This document shows positions 1 through 8,418 of a stretch of DNA of 64,000 nucleotides, in pieces. The number at the start of each line of letters is the position of its first letter. Positions within the stretch are counted from its first letter, which is position 1. Made by a program: the position numbers and the translations under genes. This DNA is from Natronomonas sp. (GTDB lineage Archaea; Halobacteriota; Halobacteria; Halobacteriales; Haloarculaceae), in contig NZ_JAQCNO010000014.1 of the NCBI RefSeq assembly GCF_028274965.1, positions 47,322 through 111,321 on the forward strand, in the 5' to 3' direction. The notes under the pieces are model-generated. The model ran no database searches. It was not told the origin of the DNA and saw only the letters and a list, made by a program, of their open reading frames with translations.

Positions 1-423
1 TTCCATCAGGTCGTGTTCCACGACGCGGCGGCCGACGCGGTGTTCGCCGGCGACGCGGCCGGGATCTACGCCCGCGACGCCGATGCGGTCGTCGAGACGT
101 CGCCGCCGCCAGGGTTCGATCTCGAAGGCGCCGTCGAGGACGCGCGCATGATACGGGAGATGGACCCCGAGACGGTCTGTTACGGGCACTTCGGGCCGGC
201 GTCCGCCGAGGACCGACTCGAGACGTACGTCGACGTCATCACCGAGTGGGTCGCCCGGATCGAGCGCGAACTCGAGGAGCTCGGCGACGAGGAGGCCGTC
301 GTCGAGCGCGTCCTCGAGGCCTCCGACCGGACCGAGCTGTGGAGCGAGCCGAAAGCCAGCGAGGAGGTCGTCCTCAACGCCCGCGGCGTGTTGCACTACC
401 TCCGCGATCGATCGGACGAGTAG
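1..423 (+). CDS. MBL-fold metallo-hydrolase, C-terminal part
   Basis: The frame is open from base 1, so only the last 140 residues are here; the start and the HxHxDH metal motif lie outside. What remains looks like the second half of a metallo-beta-lactamase fold: FAGDAAGI, whose Asp (residue 18 of the fragment) would be the metal-bridging Asp, and CYGHFGP with the last metal-ligand His (63). A helical, Glu-rich tail follows, as in many haloarchaeal MBL-fold proteins of the glyoxalase II-like group. Substrate cannot be judged from this part. A Cas4-like gene follows on the same strand after 82 bases but has its own TATA box. Confidence 0.75.
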   Translation, partial: FHQVVFHDAAADAVFAGDAAGIYARDADAVVETSPPPGFDLEGAVEDARMIREMDPETVCYGHFGPASAEDRLETYVDVITEWVARIERELEELGDEEAVVERVLEASDRTELWSEPKASEEVVLNARGVLHYLRDRSDE

Positions 424-475
424 TCCGCTCTCCGGGCCAAAAACCAGCGTGACCGACGGCGAGGGCGGCCGACGG

Positions 476-483
476 TTTATATA
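476..483 (+). promoter_or_regulatory. TATA box of the Cas4-like gene
   Basis: TTTATATA centred about 26 bases before the ATG at 506. This spacing fits a leaderless haloarchaeal transcript and argues for the ATG at 506 rather than the in-frame GTG at 449, which lies upstream of the TATA box. Confidence 0.7.
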
Positions 484-505
484 CCGAGACGGGACCAGCG
501 CCCCC

Positions 506-1162
506 ATGGAGGCGTTCGGCGACATCGCGACCGCGGCGTACTGCCCGCGAAAGCTGTACTACAGACGGAAACACGGCGACGGCACGGAGGTGCCGGACGA
601 CGTGTCGGCGGTCCGCGCTCTTGCCTTCCGGTACGAGGAGCTCCTCGGTCCGGACGCGGACCTCGCGTCCGAGCCGATCGCCGTCCGACCGGCGGCGTAC
701 CGCCGGGCTCTCCGGCGCAGTAAGGAGCGTTCGGACCGCTGGGAGAGCCTGATAGACCCGGCCGAACGGCGGGCGTTCCTGCGCGGGAAGGACGCAGAAG
801 GCATCGCGCACAAGCTGCTTTCGGGGCCGCCGGCACCGGTGTTGCTCTCGGCGGGCGAGCCGCCGGAGCGGGGCGTTTGGCGGCCCCAGTCGGTCCGCGC
901 GACCGCGGCCGCGAAGGCGCTCTCGTGGGAGCGAGAGCGCTCGATCGAGCGGGCCTACGTCGAGTACCCGGCGTACGGGGTGGTCCGGACGGTCCGGATG
1001 ACGACCCGACGGAAGGCGGCGTACCGGCGGGCGCTCGGGGCCGTCGAGGACCTCGACGGACCGCCGCCGCGGCTGGGTGAGGACCCGCGCTGTCGGTCCT
1101 GTGAGTACCGCGAGGAGTGCGGGACGAAGACCAGATCGCTCCGGTCGGTCCTGTCGCTGTGA
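506..1162 (+). CDS. Cas4/Dna2-like Fe-S protein, nuclease core degenerate
   Basis: A 218-residue protein with the framework of Cas4-type PD-(D/E)XK nucleases. It has the N-terminal AYCPRKLYY motif with Cys13, and a C-terminal cluster Cys196-x2-Cys199-x5-Cys205; together these four Cys would hold a 4Fe-4S cluster. The catalytic part looks eroded: where Cas4 has GxxD the sequence reads GIAHK, and where it has the VEYK-type strand it reads VLLS. By eye the active-site Asp and Glu-x-Lys are therefore missing. There are no cas1, cas2 or CRISPR repeats in the window. The start is set by the TATA box at 476-483. It may be a Fe-S DNA-binding protein rather than a nuclease; this is inference. Confidence 0.7.
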   Translation: MEAFGDIATAAYCPRKLYYRRKHGDGTEVPDDVSAVRALAFRYEELLGPDADLASEPIAVRPAAYRRALRRSKERSDRWESLIDPAERRAFLRGKDAEGIAHKLLSGPPAPVLLSAGEPPERGVWRPQSVRATAAAKALSWERERSIERAYVEYPAYGVVRTVRMTTRRKAAYRRALGAVEDLDGPPPRLGEDPRCRSCEYREECGTKTRSLRSVLSL

Positions 1163-1279
1163 GGGCGTTTCGGGCGCGTTCGGCGGCCCCGGGGCGGCGA
1201 CGGTCGCGCGAGGACCCGACGCGGGACGGTCAGGCCGCGTTCCGGCGGGCCTCAGCCAGCCGGTCGGGTCCGATCGCGG

Positions 1280-1864
1280 CTACGCGTCGGCCAGCCACGC
1301 CTCGATCTCGTCGGCGAGGGCACCCCGGCGGAGGATCTCGGCGCGCGAGACGTCGACGACGGTGCTTTCGGTACCCGGCGTCTCCCCGCCGTCGATCACG
1401 GTCGCTCGATCGCGGACCGATCGGGCGATCTCTCCGGGGCGCGTGGCGCTCGGTTCGCCCGATCGGTTCGCGCTCGTCGCGGTGATCGGGCCGGTCCGTC
1501 GCGCCAGCGCGCGGGCGGTGTCCTGATCCGGGACGCGGATCCCGACGCGGTCCCGCCCGGCGACGAGCTCGTCCGGGACGCGATCGGTCCGCTCGAGCAG
1601 CACGGTGACGGGGCCGGGGAGGAACCGATCGCAGAAGGCCCGCTCGTCCGCCGACGGGCGGACGTAGTCGGCCGCGGCCGACAGTTCCGGGACGGCCATC
1701 GACAGCGGGCGATCGCGAGGGCGGCCCTTGGCCTCGAACACCCGTCCGATCGCCTCGGCGTTCAGCGCGTCGGCTCCGAGCCCGTAGACCGTCTCCGTTG
1801 GGTACACGACGAGATCGCCCCGCCGGATCGCGGCCACGGCGTCGGTGACGTCCGGCGGCGTCAC
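1280..1864 (-). CDS. Sua5/YrdC-family L-threonylcarbamoyladenylate synthase
   Basis: 194 residues, the length of a YrdC/TsaC-type protein without the extra Sua5 domain. The family makes threonylcarbamoyl-AMP from Thr, bicarbonate and ATP for t6A37 in ANN-decoding tRNAs. Family motifs visible: VVYPTETVYGLGADA near the N-terminus, the basic KGRPRDRPLSM segment, and TSANRSG. The GTG start at 1864 overlaps the stop of the peroxiredoxin-like gene by 4 bases (GTGA), so the two are probably translationally coupled. It is the last gene of a three-gene operon with glutaredoxin- and peroxiredoxin-like proteins. Confidence 0.88.
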   Translation of the reverse strand: MTPPDVTDAVAAIRRGDLVVYPTETVYGLGADALNAEAIGRVFEAKGRPRDRPLSMAVPELSAAADYVRPSADERAFCDRFLPGPVTVLLERTDRVPDELVAGRDRVGIRVPDQDTARALARRTGPITATSANRSGEPSATRPGEIARSVRDRATVIDGGETPGTESTVVDVSRAEILRRGALADEIEAWLADA

Positions 1865-2376
1865 AGCTCCTCGATCGAGGCCTCGATCTCGTCGTACGGC
1901 GGGAACTCCGGCCACTCGGTCGCGACCCACCCGTTCCGTATCGTCCGGTCGTCGTCGATGACGAAGACGGCCGGCCGGGGCTCCTCGATGCCGGACATCC
2001 CGTCGAGTTCGTGGTCGATCCCGTACCGCTCGGCGACGCCGTTTTTCGGGTCCGAAAACAGCCGGAAGGCCTCCATGTCCCACTCCTCGAGGAACCGGGC
2101 GTGCTCGTACGGCGTGGAGATCGAGAGGCCGACGATCTCGGCGTCGTACCCGTCCCAGCCCCGGTCGCGGATCTCCTGCCAGATGTACGTCGCCGGGAAG
2201 TCCCCGTCCATGGGGTGGAAAACGAGCACGACCGGGCCGTCGTCGGTGAGCTCCGAGAGCGAGGCGTCCGCCCAGTACTCGTCGTTGACGAGCGGGCGGG
2301 TGAAATCGGGGGCCTCGTCGCCGATCTCGGGGTGCTCGGCCCGCCCGAGATCGACGACGTCGAAGCCCAGATTCAT
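1861..2376 (-). CDS. Peroxiredoxin/AhpC-TSA-like protein without cysteine
   Basis: 171 residues with a thioredoxin-fold peroxiredoxin layout: the family N-terminus IGDEAPDF, the strand VVLVFHPMDGDF, and later VGLSISTPYEHARF and RPAVFVIDDD. The usual active-site pattern Pro-x3-Thr-x2-Cys is changed to HPMDGDFPATYIW, with Tyr at the position of the peroxidatic Cys. I find no Cys anywhere in the protein. It should therefore not work as a thiol peroxidase; a binding, chaperone or flavin role is possible but unsupported. Both ends overlap neighbours by 4 bases (ATGA with the glutaredoxin-like gene, GTGA with the Sua5-like gene), so it is fixed inside the operon. Confidence 0.8.
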   Translation of the reverse strand: MNLGFDVVDLGRAEHPEIGDEAPDFTRPLVNDEYWADASLSELTDDGPVVLVFHPMDGDFPATYIWQEIRDRGWDGYDAEIVGLSISTPYEHARFLEEWDMEAFRLFSDPKNGVAERYGIDHELDGMSGIEEPRPAVFVIDDDRTIRNGWVATEWPEFPPYDEIEASIEEL

Positions 2377-2681
2377 TCGGCCGCCCCCTCCGTCTCCGCC
2401 CTCGCGGTGACGCGTTCGGGCTCGCGGCCGCCGTCGCCGTAGGTCGTCTCGAGGTACCTCACGATGTTCGCGCTCTCGCTCATCGTGACGCCGGTGGACT
2501 CATCAACGAGGGCGGGAACGGTCCTGGCGCCGGTGAGGCGCTTGACGACGTCCCGCCGCGAGTGGCGGGCCTCGACGAACCGCGAGCGGTACGGGACGCC
2601 GAGGTCGTTCAGAGCGCGGATCACGCGCTCACAGAACGGACACGCCTGCAGGCGGTACACGGTTATCGCTGGGTCACTCAT
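2373..2681 (-). CDS. Glutaredoxin / GST N-terminal-domain protein
   Basis: 102 residues, a single thioredoxin-fold domain. The active site is CPFC (residues 14-17) after the first beta strand (ITVYRLQA), the cis-Pro loop is RTVPALVD, and the C-terminal part (MSESANIVRYLETTYG) resembles the glutathione-S-transferase N-terminal domain. Halophilic archaea use gamma-glutamylcysteine as their main small thiol, so that may be the partner (known of the group, not shown here). ATG at 2681 is used because it gives the typical MSDPAITVY start; the upstream extension is Arg/Pro-rich shadow. First gene of the operon with the peroxiredoxin-like and Sua5-like genes. Confidence 0.85.
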   Translation of the reverse strand: MSDPAITVYRLQACPFCERVIRALNDLGVPYRSRFVEARHSRRDVVKRLTGARTVPALVDESTGVTMSESANIVRYLETTYGDGGREPERVTARAETEGAAE

Positions 2682-2802
2682 GACGGGCACTTCGGGCGCG
2701 CGGGGCCTAAGAGTGTCGCCGTCGGGTCGCCCGGGCGTGATACCGCGGGGGCGGAGCCATGACAAGTCTTAATCTCGCGCCCCATGAAGAAGGGATGTCT
2801 CT

Positions 2803-4203
2803 ATGGGCTCTCCCGCGTGGAACGTCGTTACCGTTGCGATACAGGCCGCACCGGACACCGCCGAGTTCCCGCTCAGCGACGCGGCCATCGCGGTGCTGGG
2901 CGGCGGCGTGATCGTCTTTCTGTTGGTCCTCTCGGCGTTTTTTTCCTCTTCGGAGATCGCGATGTTCTCGTTGCCGTCCCACCGCGTCGACAGCCTCGTC
3001 GCCGACGAGGTGCCGGGATCGGCGACGCTGAAGCGGCTCAAGGACGACCCGCACCGACTGCTCGTCACGATCCTCGTCGGCAACAACATCGTCAACATCG
3101 CGATGTCCTCGATAGCGACCGGGCTGCTCTCGTATTACGTCTCGCAGTCGGCGGCCGTCCTCAGCGCGACGTTCGGGATCACCGCGTTGGTGCTTTTGTT
3201 CGGCGAGAGCGCGCCGAAGTCCTACGCCGTCGAAAACACCGAGTCGTGGGCGCTCCGCATCTCGAGGCCCCTGAAGCTCTCGGAGTATCTCCTGCTCCCG
3301 CTCATCGTCACCTTCGATTACCTGACCCGGCAGGTCAACCGGATCACCGGCGGCCGCAGCGAGATCGAATCGACCTACGTCACGCGCGAGGAGATCCGCG
3401 ACATCATCGAGACCGGCGAGCGGGCGGGCGTGCTGGAGGAAGACGAGCGGGAGATGCTCGAGCGCATCTTCCGGTTCACCAATACGATCGCAAAGGAGGT
3501 GATGACGCCCAGACTCGACATGGACGCCGTCTCGAAGGACGCGACGATCGACGAGGCGATCCGGCAGTGCGTCCGGTCGGGACACACGCGTCTGCCCGTC
3601 TACGACGGCAGCCTGGATAACGTCCTCGGGATCGTCCACGTCTCGGATCTGATCCGCGATTCGGCCTACGGCGAGCACGACGGGATCGAGCTGGAGGACC
3701 TGATCGAGGAGACGCTCCACGTCCCCGAGTCGAAGAACGTCGACGAGCTGCTGGCGGAGATGCGCGAAAAGCGGATGCACATGGTCGTCGTCATCGACGA
3801 GTTCGGGACGACGGAGGGGCTCGTCACCATGGAGGACATCACCGAGGAGATCGTCGGCGAGATACTCCAGGCCGGCGAGGAGGAGCCGATCGAGTTCGTC
3901 GCCGACAACGAGGCGGTGGTGAAAGGCGAACTCAACATCGACGAGGTCAACGAGGCCCTCGGGATCAGCCTGCCCGAGGGCGAGGAGTTCGAGACCATCG
4001 CGGGGTTCATCTTCAACCGCGCGGGACGGCTCGTCGAGGAGGGCGAGTTGATCGAGTACGACGGGGTCGACATCCGCGTCGAGCGCGTCGAGAACACCCG
4101 GATCATGAAGGCCCGCGTCGTCCGGACGGAGGAGTACGACCGGAGCGAGCCGGAGGAGCCGGCCGACAGGGGCGACCCGACGAGCCGGGCCCAAGAGTCA
4201 TAA
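2803..4203 (+). CDS. CNNM/CorC-type membrane protein (DUF21-CBS-CorC_HlyC)
   Basis: 466 residues. Order: a short N-terminal stretch, a DUF21 (CNNM) membrane domain at roughly 25-190 with about four hydrophobic segments and the motif FFSSSEIAMFS, a pair of CBS domains at roughly 205-335 (TRLPVYDGSLDNVLGIVHV and MVVVIDEFGTTEGLVTMED), then a CorC_HlyC domain (EFETIAGFIFNRAGRL). The family is called hemolysin-like, but its members are mostly linked to magnesium or other divalent cation export. The acidic C-terminal tail is typical of halophiles. It ends convergently with the phosphate transporter, overlapping it by 6 bases. Confidence 0.88.
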   Translation: MGSPAWNVVTVAIQAAPDTAEFPLSDAAIAVLGGGVIVFLLVLSAFFSSSEIAMFSLPSHRVDSLVADEVPGSATLKRLKDDPHRLLVTILVGNNIVNIAMSSIATGLLSYYVSQSAAVLSATFGITALVLLFGESAPKSYAVENTESWALRISRPLKLSEYLLLPLIVTFDYLTRQVNRITGGRSEIESTYVTREEIRDIIETGERAGVLEEDEREMLERIFRFTNTIAKEVMTPRLDMDAVSKDATIDEAIRQCVRSGHTRLPVYDGSLDNVLGIVHVSDLIRDSAYGEHDGIELEDLIEETLHVPESKNVDELLAEMREKRMHMVVVIDEFGTTEGLVTMEDITEEIVGEILQAGEEEPIEFVADNEAVVKGELNIDEVNEALGISLPEGEEFETIAGFIFNRAGRLVEEGELIEYDGVDIRVERVENTRIMKARVVRTEEYDRSEPEEPADRGDPTSRAQES

Positions 4204-5367
4204 CACGGCGACGAGGGCCGTGTACAGAACGAAGCTGAGAGCGCCCGCACTCAGGAGCGAACCGATCCACGCCAAGACGGTGTAGCCGATCTTGGACCCG
4301 CTGACGCCCCCCGTGCCGGCCGCGGCGCCGGCGCCGATGACCGCCGACACGATGATCTCGTTGAACGAGATCGGGACGCCGAGGAAGATGGCGACCTGAG
4401 CGATCACGAACGAGGGGATAAGCGCCGCGATCGAGCGCCGCGGGCCGAGCGAGGAGTAGTCCTGTGCGATCGCCTTTATCATCCGCGGGGCGGCCGTCCA
4501 GGAGCCGGCCAGCAGGCCGAGCCCGCCGCCGAAAAGCAGCGCAACGAGCGGGACGGCGACGTCGGTGGTGTCGAAAAGCGGCAACAGCGGCCCGAGCGCG
4601 AGTCCGACCTGGCTGCCGCCCGCCGAGAAGGCGACAAGTCCGCCCAGAACCAACAGGAAGTGACGCTGCCCCCTGGCCCTGTCTCCGCGCATGTCGAACG
4701 ACAGCGCGAGCGCCGTGAGCGCGGCGACGCCGAGCGTGACCGAAAGGCGCAACAGCGGCGCCGACGCGACCGTCTCGGCGACGCTTTGGGCGGTGTCCGA
4801 CGGGCCGAGCAACACGAACTCGACGTTTGCGAGTATCGCCCCGACACAGCCGGCCAAAAGCGGCACCGCGGTCAGTTCGGGGACCGCGTCGTGTCTGAGC
4901 AGTTTCGCAACGCCGAAGGCGACGCCGCCGCCGACGAACGGCGTCAGCGTCCAGACGGTGAGGATCTCGTAGTACTTCCCAAGCGCCGGCGCGCCGCCCA
5001 TCGCGAGCCCCGCGCCGACGACGGCACCGGTGACAGTAAAAGCCGTCGCGATCGGGTACCCGGTGAAGACGCCGATCGCGACGAGGCCGGCGGCGATGGT
5101 GAGCGCGACGATGGCCGCGATCGGCGACAGCGTCGTCCCGACGACGAGCTCCCGTCCGACCGCCTCGGTCACGTTCGCGCCCTGAAGCGTCGCCCCGAGC
5201 AGTCCGAGGATGCCGACTAAAAATCCGGCCCGCATGACGGAGATGGTGTTCGCCCCGACGGCGGGCGCAAACGGCGTCGATCCGGACGATCCGGCGCCGA
5301 TCGCCCACGCCATGAACAGACTCGCCACCCCGGCGGCGACAAACGTCCCGACCGTGGCTGGCTCCAT
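4198..5367 (-). CDS. PiT-family inorganic phosphate transporter
   Basis: 389 residues, about ten to eleven membrane segments. The family signatures are duplicated, as expected for PiT: an N-terminal GANTISVMRAGF with a preceding GSSGSTPFAPAV, and a C-terminal block VPISFNEIIVSAVIGAGAA followed by GVSGSKIGYTVLAWI. It would bring phosphate in with a cation. The ATG at 5367 has a TATA element (GGTATAAAC, 5392-5400) about 29 bases upstream on the minus strand, so the mRNA is probably leaderless. A PhoU-family regulator lies at 15379 but is not adjacent. Confidence 0.87.
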   Translation of the reverse strand: MEPATVGTFVAAGVASLFMAWAIGAGSSGSTPFAPAVGANTISVMRAGFLVGILGLLGATLQGANVTEAVGRELVVGTTLSPIAAIVALTIAAGLVAIGVFTGYPIATAFTVTGAVVGAGLAMGGAPALGKYYEILTVWTLTPFVGGGVAFGVAKLLRHDAVPELTAVPLLAGCVGAILANVEFVLLGPSDTAQSVAETVASAPLLRLSVTLGVAALTALALSFDMRGDRARGQRHFLLVLGGLVAFSAGGSQVGLALGPLLPLFDTTDVAVPLVALLFGGGLGLLAGSWTAAPRMIKAIAQDYSSLGPRRSIAALIPSFVIAQVAIFLGVPISFNEIIVSAVIGAGAAAGTGGVSGSKIGYTVLAWIGSLLSAGALSFVLYTALVAVL

Positions 5368-5455
5368 TGACGGTGGGGACGTCCAGCCGACGGTATAAAC
5401 ACCCATCGGATAGCGGCTGCGAAACGGGTAAGACGAGCGATCACGAAGCAAGTCC

Positions 5456-6079
5456 GTGTCGGGGCCGAACGCCGAGCACGAACCTGAACCCGAACCGTAC
5501 CTGACGGTTGCCGGGCGCGCGAGTGCGGCGTTCGAGGTCCGTGGCTCGGAGTTCATCGGCCACGCGGCGGCCGTCGGGTCGACCGAGGACGCCGAGGCGT
5601 TCATCGAATCGGTTGCGGCCGAACACGCCGACGCGACGCACAACGTTCCGGCCTACCGCGTCCGCGCCGATCCGTTCCGCGAGTACGCCTCGGACGACGG
5701 CGAGCCGTCCGGAAGCGCCGGAAAGCCGGTGCTGTCGGTGCTGTCGGGCCGAGGCCTCGAGAACGTCTGTGTCGTCGTGACGCGGTACTTCGGCGGCACG
5801 GAACTCGGGGTCGGCGGGCTGGTCCGGGCGTACTCACACGCGGCGAAGGCGGCCCTCGATTCCGCGGGGACACGCGAGCGGCGGCCGCAGGAACGGTTCC
5901 GCGCCGTCGTCGGATACGACGACTCGGGGACGGTCCGCGGGATCCTCGAGAGCGAGGGGGTCGCCTTCGACGCCGAGTACGGCGAGCGCGTCGCGTTCGA
6001 CGTTTCGGTGCCGCTCGCCGAGGCCGAGGCGCTTTGCGATCGCCTCCGGAGCGCGACGAGCGACCGGATCGAGTTCTGA
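5456..6079 (+). CDS. YigZ/IMPACT family protein
   Basis: 207 residues with the UPF0029 (IMPACT) N-terminal domain and a DUF1949-like C-terminal domain. Recognisable motifs: FEVRGSEFIGHAA, DATHNVPAYRV, DDGEPSGSAGKPVL and VVVTRYFGGTELGVGGLVRAY. The family is thought to bind nucleic acid or translation factors, and its exact job in archaea is unknown. The GTG at 5456 gives an acidic leader of about 15 residues before the conserved part. It is divergent from the phosphate transporter. Confidence 0.85.
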   Translation: MSGPNAEHEPEPEPYLTVAGRASAAFEVRGSEFIGHAAAVGSTEDAEAFIESVAAEHADATHNVPAYRVRADPFREYASDDGEPSGSAGKPVLSVLSGRGLENVCVVVTRYFGGTELGVGGLVRAYSHAAKAALDSAGTRERRPQERFRAVVGYDDSGTVRGILESEGVAFDAEYGERVAFDVSVPLAEAEALCDRLRSATSDRIEF

Positions 6080-6215
6080 GCCCCGTCGGTCGCGCGTCTG
6101 ACGCTTCGACAGGAGACGAACCCGAGGAAGGCGGCGGGATCCAGCCGAAACAGAGGGGTGCGCTCCCGGAGTCGGAGCCTCCTGTGTCCGCCCCGAGCGT
6201 CGCGGGCGGCCGCGG

Positions 6216-6887
6216 TCACGTCCCGAACGCGCGGTCGCCGGCGTCCCCGACGCCGGGGACGATGTAGCCGTCCTCGTCGAGGCGCTCGTCGACGCTGACG
6301 GTCAGGAGATCGACGCTCGGGAACTCCTCGTTGACGCGTAGGATCCCCGGCGGCGCGCTCACCGCCGAGAGCATGATGAGCCGCTCCGGGCGGCCCACGC
6401 CGAACACCTCCTCGAGGACCGCGATCATCGTACTCCCCGTCGCCAACATCGGGTCCGCGACAATGACCGTGTCGTCGTCGTCGATATCGGGGAGTTTGAC
6501 GTAGTCGACGGTGATCGGGAACGTCCCGTCTTCGCCCATCCCGGCGGCCTCGTCGCGGCCGGCCGAGATGACGCCCTGTCTGGCCTTCGGGAACGCCTTG
6601 ACGAGCCCCTCGACAAACGGCGTCGCCGCCCGGAGGACGTTCACGATGACGACGTCGTCGAGCCCCTTGACCACCTCGCCGGTCGTCCCCGACAGCGGCG
6701 TCGTGATCGAGACGTACTCGGTGTCCATCATCCCGTCGATGATCTCGAAGCCGCAGAGCCGGCCGAGATCGACGAGGCCGTTCCGGAACGCGACCTGGTC
6801 GGTGTCGGCGGATCGGATCTCCGAGAGGGTGTGTTTCGCCAGCGCGTGGGTGATGACGTGTGCGTCCCCGCGGTCCTCGATTGGCAT
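6216..6887 (-). CDS. upp: Uracil phosphoribosyltransferase
   Basis: 223 residues. It converts uracil and PRPP to UMP in pyrimidine salvage. The PRPP-binding loop [12 protein letters not shown] is clear, as is the C-terminal uracil-binding region [16 protein letters not shown], which ends the protein as usual. The ATG at 6887 is preceded by a TATA element (GCTTAAAC on the plus strand, 6911-6918) about 27 bases upstream, which rules out the longer frame. It is divergent from the gene at 7015, and their promoters share about 125 bases. Confidence 0.95.
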   Translation of the reverse strand: MPIEDRGDAHVITHALAKHTLSEIRSADTDQVAFRNGLVDLGRLCGFEIIDGMMDTEYVSITTPLSGTTGEVVKGLDDVVIVNVLRAATPFVEGLVKAFPKARQGVISAGRDEAAGMGEDGTFPITVDYVKLPDIDDDDTVIVADPMLATGSTMIAVLEEVFGVGRPERLIMLSAVSAPPGILRVNEEFPSVDLLTVSVDERLDEDGYIVPGVGDAGDRAFGT

Positions 6888-7014
6888 ACGGGACACCCCG
6901 GACGCGTCCGGCTTAAACCCCGCCGATCCCGGCGCTCGCCCGCGCCGATCGCACGTTTCGAGCCGCGAGGCGGTAACGGGCAATATAAGACGGCCGCTCG
7001 CATACAGGGGTCTG

Positions 7015-7719
7015 ATGGACGTTGAGGAAAGCGTCTCCGGGTTCAAACTCCGAGGAAGCTGGGCCGAGATCGTCGAGCACGGCGAACGGATCACGCGGGG
7101 GTTGAAAGACCTCGCCGACGACGGCGAGCGCGTCGACACAGACGACCTCGAGGAGTGGGACGAGTGGCGGCCGAAGGCCGACGAGCGGCTCCAAGAGGAC
7201 GTCAGTCAAAAGACCGCCGAGAAGGCGAGCGTCAACGAGGGGGAAGGCGAGAAGGCCGGAAAGACCCCGGACGAGGACCTCAGGACCGCTGGCAAGAAGC
7301 TGAGCGAGTCCTACGGCCGCCTGGAGGCGCCGAGCGAGGCGGTCAGCGAGTGGCGGGAGTCGGCGAACTACGTCGCGCGGGCGGCCGACTCGGCGACGAG
7401 AAAGGCGCTGCGGAAGGTCGAGGGGAGCGTGTACCAGAACGTGATGACGCAGATGTCGCCGTACTACTTCGACAACGACCTCATCAGCGCGAACCTCAAC
7501 CGCGCCGACGCGGACGCTGGGGAGTACGTCTTCGAGATAAACGTCAACGACGACGACCTCAAGATCCGCGTTTCGAACAAGCTCGCCGACTACGAGAACG
7601 CACTCGAGCGGTGGCACGTCGATACGCCCAAGGACACCGACGTCGCGGAGGCCGTCGAGGGCCACTCCCTGCCGGAGTCCGAGGACACCGACGGGAACTC
7701 CGATCCGAAGCGGACCTGA
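7015..7719 (+). CDS. Uncharacterized haloarchaeal protein (DUF5828-like)
   Basis: 234 residues, strongly acidic, soluble, no signal peptide. The N-terminal half has helical, charged segments ([30 protein letters not shown]). The centre has a conserved-looking block ([22 protein letters not shown]), followed by an alternating strand segment ([20 protein letters not shown]). I match it from memory to the haloarchaeal DUF5828 family and cannot verify that. The ATG at 7015 lies about 28 bases after a TATA element (ATATAAGA near 6983), so it is probably leaderless. The function is unknown. Confidence 0.75.
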   Translation: MDVEESVSGFKLRGSWAEIVEHGERITRGLKDLADDGERVDTDDLEEWDEWRPKADERLQEDVSQKTAEKASVNEGEGEKAGKTPDEDLRTAGKKLSESYGRLEAPSEAVSEWRESANYVARAADSATRKALRKVEGSVYQNVMTQMSPYYFDNDLISANLNRADADAGEYVFEINVNDDDLKIRVSNKLADYENALERWHVDTPKDTDVAEAVEGHSLPESEDTDGNSDPKRT

Positions 7720-7750
7720 ACGGCGGCGTCGGGGCGGGCCCGCCAACGCG

Positions 7751-8254
7751 TCACTCGAGTTCTATCTTCCGGACGGACGAGAGCGTCCGGATGTCGTTGA
7801 TGAGCGATCCGTCGAGTCGCTCGTCGGTGACGATGTAGAGTTTCGGCTCGTCGGTGAACTCCGGGTCCTCGCTTATCGTCTGGCGGATCGAGATCCCGGC
7901 CTCGGCGATACAGCCGGTGACCGACGCGACGATGCCGGGGCGGTCGGCGTCGATCGGGTGGACGGTCAGGACGGTCAGGTCCAACACCGGCGCGAGGTCC
8001 ATGAGCGACGGGATCGCGGAGATGTTCTGGAAGATGCGTCGGAGCTCGTCGTCGGCCAGGATGGCGTCGGTCGTCGCGTCGACGACGCGCCGGTCGACGC
8101 CGATCTCGCGGGCGATCCCCGTGTCCGGGATCTCGATACCGCCGGAGACGACGCGGCCCTCGTCGTTGACCGAAAACCCCCGTTCGAGCAACAGCCGGAT
8201 CACCGCCTGCTGGCTCGGGCTGTCCTCGAATTTCCGCATGATCTCGTCGAACAT
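7751..8254 (-). CDS. ACT-domain regulator of amino acid metabolism
   Basis: 167 residues. The N-terminal part (about 1-75) resembles a helix-turn-helix: PSQQAVIRLLLERGFSVN followed by GIAREIGVDRRVVDATTDAI. The C-terminal part (about 90-167) is an ACT domain (VLTVHPIDADRPGIVASVTGCIAEAGISI), which usually binds an amino acid. This architecture occurs across archaea as a predicted regulator of amino acid metabolism; the ligand and targets are unknown. It is divergent from the thioesterase at 8419, with a GC-rich hairpin between the two. Confidence 0.82.
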   Translation of the reverse strand: MFDEIMRKFEDSPSQQAVIRLLLERGFSVNDEGRVVSGGIEIPDTGIAREIGVDRRVVDATTDAILADDELRRIFQNISAIPSLMDLAPVLDLTVLTVHPIDADRPGIVASVTGCIAEAGISIRQTISEDPEFTDEPKLYIVTDERLDGSLINDIRTLSSVRKIELE

Positions 8255-8308
8255 GATCGCACAGTCGGCGGCGCTCGTGTTGTCAGTTACGACCCCGGTG
8301 GCGTCGGT

Positions 8309-8327
8309 GCCGGGCGGTCCGCCCGGC
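8309..8327. repeat. GC-rich hairpin between divergent genes
   Basis: GCCGGGCGG at 8309-8317 is the exact reverse complement of CCGCCCGGC at 8319-8327. It lies between the ACT-domain gene (start 8254, minus) and the thioesterase (start 8419, plus), upstream of both likely TATA positions. It could be a regulator site or only GC-rich chance. Confidence 0.4.
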
Positions 8328-8418
8328 GGGGGGCGACCGGGGAGACGGAGGCGGAGGTGGAGGGTCGGAAGCGGGCGGAAGCGATCAGGTTTTTATCTGG
8401 CGGTCGTTGAGCGTCCGT

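Noticed and set aside
2707..4194. A 495-codon minus-strand frame opposite the CNNM/CorC-type gene
   Set aside because: Antisense shadow of a gene with clear CBS and DUF21 motifs.
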